Assembly: GCF_017347095.1 (NCBI RefSeq)
Contig: NZ_JADPRZ010000024.1
Span: 1 to 48,317, forward strand
Source: Sporosarcina sp. E16_8
GTDB lineage: Bacteria; Bacillota; Bacilli; Bacillales_A; Planococcaceae
Direction: 5' to 3'
Length of the DNA stretch: 48,317 bases
Shown here: one piece after another, positions 1 to 5,641 of the stretch
Position numbering within the stretch: the stretch's first letter is position 1
How the letters are laid out: every line of letters starts with the position of its first letter
Position numbers and translations under genes: made by a program
The notes under the pieces: model-generated
The model's input: the letters and a program-made list of their open reading frames with translations, nothing else
Told to the model about the DNA's origin: nothing
Database searches by the model: none

Positions 1-117
<117 letters not shown>

Positions 118-120
118 GCA

Positions 121-155
121 AGGTCATTGCCAATAGGTAGTGGCTTTTTATTTTT
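121..155 (+). terminator. rRNA operon terminator 1
   Basis: A 9-bp stem with G-U pairs (arms about 124-132 and 137-145) closes an AATA loop and is followed by a T-rich run. It lies directly behind the 5S gene. Confidence 0.8.
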
Positions 156-184
156 GATTTTAATTGTTCTTTTATATAGACTTG

Positions 185-214
185 AGGCCATTACCAATAG
201 GTAATGGCCTTTTT
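185..214 (+). terminator. rRNA operon terminator 2
   Basis: A perfect 11-bp stem (185-195 with 200-210) has an AATA loop and a T run. It is a near copy of the terminator about 60 bases upstream, with the wobble pairs of the first replaced by Watson-Crick pairs. Confidence 0.85.
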
Positions 215-270
215 GTCGTCAAGGAAATTATAAAATAACGTACTGTGGATAAGGTGGAACATAGAGATTT

Positions 271-400
271 TACGTCTACACTCCTGCGCCTAGAGGGGCG
301 GGTCATAATCCAGGCTGGCTGTGCGACAAAGACGCCGCTTGGGCATGCAGTGGGGAGGGATAGAATTACATCCCTCTTTGTTGCGACACGACGTCGTGAA
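271..400 (+). repeat. Dispersed repeat family A, copy 1a (degenerate)
   Basis: This is a diverged copy of an intergenic element also seen at 421-527, 2727-2862, 10892-10957, 21117-21144, 30674-30800 (inverted) and 32664-32760. The recognisable parts are GGGTCATAA, GCATGCAG, the GGGAGGGAT...ATCCCTC hairpin, and a terminal hairpin GCGAC-ACGAC-GTCGT (383-397). The open frames running through it are not regarded as genes. Confidence 0.6.
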
Positions 401-420
401 CTTAGAGTGCCTTCCCTTGA

Positions 421-527
421 TCTGTCTTATGCCTGTCGCGGGCCTACAGGATGTAGGTTATGCAGCTGGGAGGGATTGAACTACACATCCCTCTTTGTTG
501 CCACAGGAAGTGGCGTACTTAGGCTGC
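421..527 (+). repeat. Dispersed repeat family A, copy 1b
   Basis: This is a better preserved copy lying in tandem behind copy 1a. It has three hairpins: CCTAC-AGGAT-GTAGG (443-457), GGGAGGGAT...ATCCCTC (about 468-492) and GCCAC-AGGAA-GTGGC (500-514). It ends with CTTAGGCTGCG, which the inverted copy near 30700 shares. Confidence 0.75.
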
Positions 528-530
528 GTT

Positions 531-776
531 CATCCGTTACAGGCCCTTGGGCATTTGTTCTATTTATCCCACATTAACGGGCAGTAAGACCCTCACTTCG
601 AGTCATCTAGGACACGAGAAGAATAAGTGGGGATGAAGAAAAAACCCTCTGATTGAAGATTAACTTTATATGTAACTACTAAGGTACATGAATTGATTCG
701 AAAGTTTCTTTATGGGTTACTGTCTAATAACTTTATGTTATTAATAAATAGGTTGGACTAAAGTATTTCATCGACA
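531..776. other. Intergenic stretch with no recognised feature
   Basis: I see no credible coding region, RNA gene or strong terminator here. The sequence is AT-rich and frames are short on both strands. It separates the repeat pair from a truncated family B element. Confidence 0.5.
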
Positions 777-818
777 ACGCTCGTCTCTTGGGGATGCCTT
801 CGCTGGAGATTACGTGAA
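775..818 (-). repeat. Dispersed repeat family B, internally deleted copy
   Basis: Read on the minus strand, the left end of family B (CTCCAGCGAAG) is joined directly to its right end (GGCATCCCCAAG). The central hairpin present in the full copies is missing. Confidence 0.55.
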
Positions 819-857
819 AATTATACGTTCATTATATACAGAAAGGAGCAGATCCCA

Positions 858-1075
858 ATGAACTACACAGTCAAATAAATCGAAGAGATTAGTCATGGAG
901 AACCTACTAAAATTGCTTCGTTTATCACGCGTCTTTTACTCTATATTGAAAAGTTGGAAATCCAAATTGATTAACAGAAAACCTGTCGCCACAAGAAAAA
1001 GTGCAGACTAGAGGATATATCGATAAAAGAATCGGCTAAACAGTTTGCCCAAATGCGTGGATTTATTTCCACGCA
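858..1075 (+). pseudogene. Relic resembling the N-terminus of an IS66-type transposase
   Basis: A good ribosome binding site (AAAGGAG at 842-848) precedes an ATG at 858, but the frame meets a stop after six codons. Reading on through that stop gives a run beginning IEEISHGEPTKIASF and continuing with a leucine-rich coiled-coil-like segment. This resembles the start of IS66 family transposases as I recall them (YT.EQIEEIS....IVSLL). The frame is interrupted again near 973, and later similarity needs a frame change. This appears to be a decayed gene start; the family assignment is tentative. Confidence 0.35.
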
Positions 1076-1170
1076 TCGTAAATAAAATTGTGATATTCTT
1101 TACTCGCTCGTCTCTGTTGTCCGTGGAGAATACTCCTTGAAATAGGATCTATGCAGGTTAAACAAGTGAT

Positions 1171-1285
1171 TCTATCTACTTTCCAGCGAAGGCGCCTAAC
1201 TGGGGTAGCCGAAGTGATAAGACTGATAGTGGTTTTCTATCAGGCTTATCATGGGAGGCATCCCCAAGCGACAAGCGTTGTTGGT
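1171..1285 (+). repeat. Dispersed repeat family B, copy 1
   Basis: A roughly 110-bp element bounded by CCAGCGAAGGCGCC and CCCCAAGCG. Its core is a nested hairpin: TGATAAG (1215-1221) pairs with CTTATCA (1245-1251), and CTGATAG (1223-1229) with CTATCAG (1237-1243). Outer GGGG and GCC blocks can pair with GGC and CCCC. Other copies lie at 1473-1580, 13933-14031 (inverted) and 16858-16977. Confidence 0.75.
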
Positions 1286-1382
1286 AGAAATTTTTATGTC
1301 CTATATGCTCCTAGAGATTGTCCAGTGTATGATATGGTACTCAGAGTGTGGTGTCCAACTGCTGTCACTATTTGAAGGGCCC

Positions 1383-1430
1383 AAATGGAGGCAGTAACTG
1401 GCACTGGCCACAAATGGAGTCAGTAACTGG
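1383..1430 (+). repeat. Short direct repeat, two 19-bp units
   Basis: Two 19-bp units (1383-1401 and 1412-1430), differing at one base, each end in CAGTAACTGG. Their starts are 29 bp apart. They sit between two family B elements. I do not recognise a function. Confidence 0.6.
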
Positions 1431-1472
1431 AACGATTCGTTTTTCTCTATGTTGCTAGTTATTTCTTTATCT

Positions 1473-1580
1473 CTGTAGATTTTGCGAAGATGCCTTTCAG
1501 GGGTAGCCGAAGCCATAAGACTGGCGGCGAAGCTACATGGATTATCACGGGAGGCATCCCCTAAGCGCCCAAGCGATATT
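1473..1580 (+). repeat. Dispersed repeat family B, copy 2 (diverged)
   Basis: It shares the GCGAAG start, GGGGTAGCCGAAG, CATAAGACTGG and the GGGAGGCATCCCC end with the other copies. The middle of its central hairpin has drifted. It ends near GATATTCAATGGA, like the copy at 16858. Confidence 0.65.
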
Positions 1581-1630
1581 CAATGGAATCAATCTATATA
1601 CATAATTTTTTTTTGTAAATTCTCAATGTC

Positions 1631-1659
1631 TTGAAATCATCCACTATCAGAGATACGAT
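1631..1659 (+). promoter_or_regulatory. Candidate sigma-A promoter for yebE-yebG
   Basis: A -35 box TTGAAA (1631-1636) and a -10 box TACGAT (1654-1659) are separated by 17 bp. They lie about 35 bp upstream of the chosen yebE start. Confidence 0.5.
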
Positions 1660-1693
1660 GATAACTACGCAGTAATAGAAAGGGTTGGTTATT

Positions 1694-2221
1694 TTGCAAA
1701 TGGCGCTCATTATCTTCGCAATTAATATCGTTTACGTTACATTCTTTACAGTACGCATGATTTTGACGCTGAAAGGGTATAGGTATATTGCTGCTGTTGT
1801 TAGTGTGTTGGAAATTGTTATGTATGTTATCGGTCTTGGCCTAGTACTAGACAATCTGAATAAAATAGAGAACATTATAGCCTATGCGGTCGGTTATGGT
1901 TGTGGTGTGATTATTGGTTCAATGATTGAAGAGAAGATGGCACTTGGTTATATTACTGTAAACGTAATTACATCAGAGAAAAATTTGAGATTACCGAGTA
2001 TACTTAGGGAAAAAGGATATGGCGTAACGGATTGGTCAGCGAATGGACTTGATGGAGATCGAACTTCTATGCAAATTCTAACACCAAGAAAATATGAATT
2101 GAAACTTTACGTTACTATTAAAGAAATAGACCCAAAAGCATTTATTATTGCCTATGAAGCGAAAACCATACACGGCGGTTTCTGGGTGAAGAGTGTGAAG
2201 AAAGGGAAGTTGTTCAGGTGA
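1694..2221 (+). CDS. yebE: UPF0316 / DUF2179 membrane protein YebE
   Basis: A 175-residue protein of the UPF0316 family (B. subtilis YebE). Hydrophobic segments occupy roughly the first 85 residues and look like three membrane helices. A soluble C-terminal part carries the DUF2179 fold, including the motif [11 protein letters not shown] near the end. DUF2179 domains in related proteins are thought to bind ligand or nucleotide, but the function of this family is not established. The TTG at 1694 is chosen because AAAGGG (1679-1684) lies nine bases upstream; an earlier TTG at 1685 abuts that site and is unlikely. It overlaps yebG by four bases, and the pair precedes purE as in B. subtilis. Confidence 0.93.
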   Translation: MQMALIIFAINIVYVTFFTVRMILTLKGYRYIAAVVSVLEIVMYVIGLGLVLDNLNKIENIIAYAVGYGCGVIIGSMIEEKMALGYITVNVITSEKNLRLPSILREKGYGVTDWSANGLDGDRTSMQILTPRKYELKLYVTIKEIDPKAFIIAYEAKTIHGGFWVKSVKKGKLFR

Positions 2222-2409
2222 GTAAAAAGAAGACTTTGTGGTTTGAAGTTGAAGCGGATGAGACCATTGAAGATTGTTTAAATAGAATGACTGCTGAAGG
2301 TTATACCGTTACAGGCCGAAAGGAAGAGCCACTGTTTACAGAGGTAAACGGAGAATACGTGCCAGTAAGACAGGTCATCATGTTCAAAGGTACCTTGACA
2401 GAACAATAA
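2218..2409 (+). CDS. yebG: NETI motif-containing protein YebG
   Basis: A 63-residue protein of the small YebG family, named for a conserved NETI-like motif; here the motif reads ADETIEDCL at about residues 13-21. It has no signal peptide or membrane segment, so it is probably cytoplasmic. The GTG start at 2218 overlaps the yebE stop in GTGA, implying translational coupling. Function is unknown. Its position between yebE and purE matches B. subtilis. Confidence 0.9.
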   Translation: MSKKKTLWFEVEADETIEDCLNRMTAEGYTVTGRKEEPLFTEVNGEYVPVRQVIMFKGTLTEQ

Positions 2410-2417
2410 GATGTCCG

Positions 2418-2461
2418 AAAGGCGAACGATTTTAAATTAATATATATTATTGTTCGCCTTT
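2418..2461 (+). promoter_or_regulatory. Inverted PurBox-like pair, probable PurR operator, overlapping the yebG terminator
   Basis: Two 13-bp arms, AAAGGCGAACGAT (2418-2430) and the reverse complement of AAAGGCGAACAAT (2449-2461), flank an 18-bp AT-only spacer. The central CGAAC of each arm, the inverted arrangement and the location just upstream of the pur -35 box fit the B. subtilis PurR control site (PurBox AWWWCCGAACWWT, boxes about 16-17 bp apart). The bases 5' of CGAAC deviate from the consensus. The same symmetry gives a 10-bp stem followed by a short T run, so it may also terminate yebG transcription. Confidence 0.55.
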
Positions 2462-2465
2462 TTCA

Positions 2466-2494
2466 TTGACGAAGGGTTCTGTTCTTGATAAAAT
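2466..2494 (+). promoter_or_regulatory. pur operon promoter
   Basis: TTGACG (2466-2471) and TAAAAT (2489-2494) have the ideal 17-bp spacing. Transcription would start near 2501, about a dozen bases before the riboswitch aptamer. Confidence 0.8.
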
Positions 2495-2512
2495 ATAGAG
2501 AGTTATTAGAAA

Positions 2513-2582
2513 TCCCCATATATACTGTGGAATTGGCCACAGTGTTTCTACCAGGGCACCGTAATGTCCGGACTATGCGGGA
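2513..2582 (+). promoter_or_regulatory. Purine riboswitch aptamer, guanine type
   Basis: All landmarks of the purine aptamer are present. P1 is UCCC-CAUA paired with UAUG-(C)-GGGA. P2 is CTGTG/CACAG with loop GAATTGGC. J2/3 is TTTCTACC. P3 closes a CCGTAA loop. J3/1 is ACTATG. The discriminating base equivalent to position 74 is C (2573), which predicts binding of guanine or hypoxanthine, not adenine. P3 has one bulged A. Ligand binding would favour the terminator downstream and shut off the pur operon. Confidence 0.95.
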
Positions 2583-2657
2583 AAGCGACTTTCAGGATTG
2601 CAGCGAAAGGTGTGTGGGTACCAATGGGTGCAATCATCTTAACGCATATTTCAACGT

Positions 2658-2717
2658 CCTCGAATGATCTGCTTTTCATGCATATGAAGAGTAGTTCGTT
2701 CGAGGTCTTTTTATTTT
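2658..2717 (+). terminator. Riboswitch-controlled terminator in the pur leader
   Basis: CCTCGAATGA (2658-2667) pairs with TTCGTTCGAGG (2695-2705) and is followed by CTTTTTATTTTA. It lies 75 bases behind the aptamer and is the expected expression platform. Confidence 0.85.
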
Positions 2718-2726
2718 AGTAAATGT

Positions 2727-2862
2727 TGGCTAGGCTTCAGGTGCCAGACGCTCGGGTCATAAGATAGCCTGTCGCGGACCTACAGGAAGTAGGTCATGCA
2801 GCGGGGGAGGGATTAAACTGACATCCCTCCTAGTTGCCACAAGACGTGACGAACTTAGGCAT
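2727..2862 (+). repeat. Dispersed repeat family A, copy 2, inside the pur leader
   Basis: A nearly full-length copy beginning TAGGCTTCAGGTGCCAGACGC. It carries a 7-bp hairpin GACCTAC-AGGAA-GTAGGTC (2777-2795), a GGGAGGGAT...ATCCCTCC hairpin, and a degenerate GCCAC-AAGAC-GTGAC hairpin (2836-2850). It sits between the riboswitch terminator and purE, so it is part of the untranslated leader whenever the operon is transcribed. Confidence 0.8.
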
Positions 2863-2913
2863 CTTTTATTTGTAGCTGCACCAAACGCATTTCTTAAAAG
2901 GAGCGGATTATAA

Positions 2914-3402
2914 GTGGAACCGAAAATCGGTGTCATTATGGGAAGTAAAAGTGATTGGGAAACTATGAAACATACTTGTGACATTTTGGACGAACTAGAA
3001 GTCCCTTACGAGAAGAAAGTTGTCTCGGCACATCGCACTCCTGACTTCATGTTTGAATATGCAGATCAAGCGCAAGATAAAGGTTTAGAAATCATTATTG
3101 CAGGAGCTGGGGGAGCTGCGCATCTTCCTGGAATGGTTGCAGCAAAAACATTGCTACCGGTTATTGGCATCCCTGTTCAATCGAAAGCGTTGAATGGAAT
3201 GGATTCCTTATTGTCCATTGTTCAAATGCCTGGAGGTGTTCCAGTTGCGACTATGGCGATTGGGAAGGCAGGCGCAGTGAACGCCGGTCTACTTGCCGCA
3301 CAGATGTTAGGAGTTCATGATAAAGCCCTAATGAAACGTATTGAAGAGCGTCGTAACAACATGCGTGATGCGGCGCTAGAAAGCAGCGGTGATTTACTAT
3401 GA
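2914..3402 (+). CDS. purE: N5-carboxyaminoimidazole ribonucleotide mutase PurE
   Basis: A 162-residue class I PurE, converting N5-CAIR to CAIR in purine synthesis. The phosphate-binding GSKSD (10-14), the catalytic SAHRTP (38-43) and [10 protein letters not shown] (65-74) are intact. The GTG start is supported by AAAAGGAG ten bases upstream. It is the first gene of the pur operon and overlaps purK by four bases (ATGA). It normally works with PurK, which makes its substrate. Confidence 0.97.
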   Translation: MEPKIGVIMGSKSDWETMKHTCDILDELEVPYEKKVVSAHRTPDFMFEYADQAQDKGLEIIIAGAGGAAHLPGMVAAKTLLPVIGIPVQSKALNGMDSLLSIVQMPGGVPVATMAIGKAGAVNAGLLAAQMLGVHDKALMKRIEERRNNMRDAALESSGDLL

Positions 3403-4520
3403 ATACAATTTTACCTGGACAAACGATAGGGATCATTGGTGGTGGGCAGCTTGGTCGGATGATGGGGCTTGCTGCGAAGGAAGCTGGATTCAAAATCGCG
3501 GTGCTGGATCCTGTCATGGATTCACCGTGCGGTCAAATTGCTGATATCCGGATTGTTGCACCGTACAACGATGAGGCAGCACTCGAGGAACTGGGTGAAG
3601 TGAGTGACGTTATCACATATGAATTTGAAAATATTGATTATGAGGGACTGAAGCGACTCACTCAAATCGCATATGTGCCGCAGGGCGCTGAACTTGTTCG
3701 GATCACACAGAACCGAATTAATGAAAAAGCAGAAATCACAGCATCGGGTGCACCTGTTGCAAACTATGTAACGGCACAGACGTTTGAAGAGCTAACATTA
3801 AAAATCGGAGAAGTCGGCTTCCCTTGTATCGTCAAGACTGCATTTGGTGGTTATGATGGCAAAGGGCAAGTGAAAATCGATTCCGAAAGTGATCTTCACG
3901 AAGCGGAATCACTCTTTGCTCATTCGGCATGTATTGCAGAAGCATTTGTTCCGTTTACGAAAGAAATATCAGTAATCATTCAACGCAATGCTAAAGGACA
4001 ATCTTACTGTCTTCCAGTTGCTGAAAATATTCATAAACACCATATATTGCATGAATCAATCGTTCCAGCACGGGTCCATGAAAAAGTCTTAACCAAAGCC
4101 GAAGATGCAGCGACCAAAATCGCAGATCATCTCAATCTTGTTGGGACATTGGCGGTTGAAATGTTCGTTTTAGAAAATGATGAAATTATAATTAATGAAT
4201 TAGCACCACGTCCACATAATTCGGGCCATTATTCAATTGAGGCATGTAACATTTCGCAGTTCCATCAGCATATCCGTGCTATTTGCGGCTGGCCTCTTCG
4301 CGAGCCGATTCTATGGCAATCATCGATTATGGTGAACGTACTCGGAGAACATGTTGCGCCACTGACTAAGATTGTTACGGATTATCCCGAATGGTCAATC
4401 CATCTATACGGCAAAGCCGAAGCGAAAATGAAACGTAAAATGGGACATGTCACAATCATGACTGACAATATTGAAAAGACATTGGAAGACATTGATTCAA
4501 CGGGTATTTGGACTGAATAG
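3399..4520 (+). CDS. purK: N5-carboxyaminoimidazole ribonucleotide synthase PurK
   Basis: A 373-residue ATP-grasp enzyme that carboxylates AIR with bicarbonate and ATP. A dinucleotide-like N-terminal motif [11 protein letters not shown] (11-21), the ATP-grasp GGYDGKGQ loop and the C-terminal [18 protein letters not shown] block are present. One oddity is SQFHQHIRA, where most family members as recalled have SQFEQHIRA. Length is normal. In most Bacillales purB follows here; instead only a 183-base gap separates it from purS. Confidence 0.96.
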   Translation: MNTILPGQTIGIIGGGQLGRMMGLAAKEAGFKIAVLDPVMDSPCGQIADIRIVAPYNDEAALEELGEVSDVITYEFENIDYEGLKRLTQIAYVPQGAELVRITQNRINEKAEITASGAPVANYVTAQTFEELTLKIGEVGFPCIVKTAFGGYDGKGQVKIDSESDLHEAESLFAHSACIAEAFVPFTKEISVIIQRNAKGQSYCLPVAENIHKHHILHESIVPARVHEKVLTKAEDAATKIADHLNLVGTLAVEMFVLENDEIIINELAPRPHNSGHYSIEACNISQFHQHIRAICGWPLREPILWQSSIMVNVLGEHVAPLTKIVTDYPEWSIHLYGKAEAKMKRKMGHVTIMTDNIEKTLEDIDSTGIWTE

Positions 4521-4532
4521 AGGGGGATACTT

Positions 4533-4625
4533 ATGTTGAAGCAATATCCCCATCCAGAAATGGGCGCTGCATGGTTAGCACAAAATGAGTGTAATACAAA
4601 TTTAAAACAGCTCCGTCTTGACTGA
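4533..4625 (+). pseudogene. 30-codon open frame resembling the start of PurB (adenylosuccinate lyase)
   Basis: A strong ribosome binding site (AGAGGGGGA, 4519-4527) precedes ATG 4533. The peptide begins MLKQYPHPEMGAAWLAQNE, which resembles the PurB start as recalled (I.RYsRPEM.aiW..EN), then loses similarity and stops at 4623. Position directly behind purK is where purB lies in B. subtilis. The simplest reading is that purB and purC were deleted, leaving the first 18 or so codons. An alternative is a short leader peptide, because its end overlaps a hairpin followed by a T run. Confidence 0.5.
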
Positions 4626-4644
4626 ATAATTGACGGCAGCTTTT
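4609..4644 (+). terminator. Hairpin with T run between purK and purS (possible attenuator)
   Basis: AGCTCCGTC (4609-4617) pairs with GACGGCAGCT (4632-4641), with one bulged C, and TTTT follows. It is shorter than the other terminators in the window and lies inside the operon, so partial termination is more likely than full. The stop codon of the 30-codon frame falls in the loop. Confidence 0.4.
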
Positions 4645-4703
4645 CAACATTTCAAAGTTTCGAAAAGAAACCTAATCTAATTCCATTTGGGAGGAAAAAA
4701 GAC

Positions 4704-4958
4704 ATGACGAAAGTAAACGTATACGTAACACTCCGTGAAAGTGTTGTTGATCCACAAGGGGTAGCAACGATAGAAGCGCTTCAAACGATGGGTTATAAAG
4801 AGGTCGAAAACGTACGCATTGGGAAATTGATTGAGCTAGAAGTAGATGGGTCAGTTGCAGATATCGATGCACGTGTCAAAGAAATGTGCGAAAAGCTTTT
4901 GGTCAATAAAGTTATTGAGGACTACCGATATGAAATCGGGGAGGTCGCGGGCAAATGA
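4704..4958 (+). CDS. purS: Phosphoribosylformylglycinamidine synthase subunit PurS
   Basis: An 84-residue PurS, the small dimeric subunit that bridges PurL and PurQ in FGAM synthetase. The family signatures [14 protein letters not shown] (7-20), [11 protein letters not shown] and the C-terminal [11 protein letters not shown] are all present. GGGAGGAAAAAAGAC before ATG 4704 is a strong ribosome binding site. It overlaps purQ by four bases. No unusual substitutions were noticed, in contrast to PurQ. Confidence 0.97.
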   Translation: MTKVNVYVTLRESVVDPQGVATIEALQTMGYKEVENVRIGKLIELEVDGSVADIDARVKEMCEKLLVNKVIEDYRYEIGEVAGK

Positions 4959-5641
4959 AGTTCGCTATACTTGTTTTCCCAGGATCGGGTTGCGACATCG
5001 ACATGTATCATGCGGTAAATACCGTTCTGGGCAATAAAGCAGAATACATCTGGCATACAGAAGCGAATCTTGACGGTTACGACGCAGTACTTATTCCAAG
5101 CGGAGCATCGTACGGCGATTATCTGCGTCCTGGCGCACTGGCGCAGAGCTCACAAGCAATCGTAAGCTTGAAAGAATTTGCGGCAACAGGGAAACCTGTT
5201 CTTGGTGTGGGTAACGGATTCCAAATCCTTGCTGAAGCAGGTCTTTTACCAGGTGCGTTTTTACGCAATAAAGGATTGAAGTTCAGATCAGGCAGAACGA
5301 AATTGACTGTCTTGAATACAGATTCTACATTTACGGCAGATTACGAAAACGGGCAAGAAATTACAATTCCATTTGCTCATGAATTCGGCAACTATTATGT
5401 TGATGAAAAGACAGTAGAAGAATTGAAACGTACTAACCGTATCGTATTTACATATGCGGACGATAATGCAGATGGCAGCACAGCGGACATCGCGGGTGTT
5501 TTAAACGAAACAGGCAATGTACTCGGCATGATGCCCCTTCCTGAACGTGCGGTTGAGGAAATCATCGGAGGAACAGATGGATTGCCTCTATTCAATTCAA
5601 TCTTGAAAAGGTGGAGTGAAAATAATGTCAGCCAAGCATGA
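4955..5641 (+). CDS. purQ: PurQ-like subunit of FGAM synthetase with a disrupted glutaminase triad
   Basis: A 228-residue class I amidotransferase domain with the length and overall sequence of PurQ, which normally hydrolyses glutamine and passes ammonia to PurL. The nucleophile elbow, GVCNGFQ in the family, reads GVGNGFQ, so Cys86 is glycine (GGT, 5210-5212). The catalytic PHPERA reads PLPERA, so the histidine is Leu195 (CTT, 5537-5539); the triad glutamate (197) remains. Other changes at positions recalled as conserved: GSNCD to GSGCD, PGGFSYGDYLRCGA to [22 protein letters not shown] to AHEFGNYY. The frame is open and the operon overlaps (purS, purL) are kept. It cannot be a normal glutaminase; it may be a structural pseudoenzyme or an early stage of gene decay. 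Confidence 0.9.
   Translation: MKFAILVFPGSGCDIDMYHAVNTVLGNKAEYIWHTEANLDGYDAVLIPSGASYGDYLRPGALAQSSQAIVSLKEFAATGKPVLGVGNGFQILAEAGLLPGAFLRNKGLKFRSGRTKLTVLNTDSTFTADYENGQEITIPFAHEFGNYYVDEKTVEELKRTNRIVFTYADDNADGSTADIAGVLNETGNVLGMMPLPERAVEEIIGGTDGLPLFNSILKRWSENNVSQA

Noticed and set aside
118..240. tRNA genes behind the 5S gene
   Set aside because: No cloverleaf or CCA-adjacent TTCRA pattern is visible; only the two terminators are present.
245..577. Open frame of 110 codons across the repeat pair behind the 5S gene
   Set aside because: It runs through two family A copies, has no ribosome binding site and its peptide repeats the same motif because the DNA does.
1151..1375. Open frame of 74 codons over a family B element
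   Set aside because: The reading frame is produced by the structured repeat; a similar peptide appears at 16770-16988 over another copy.
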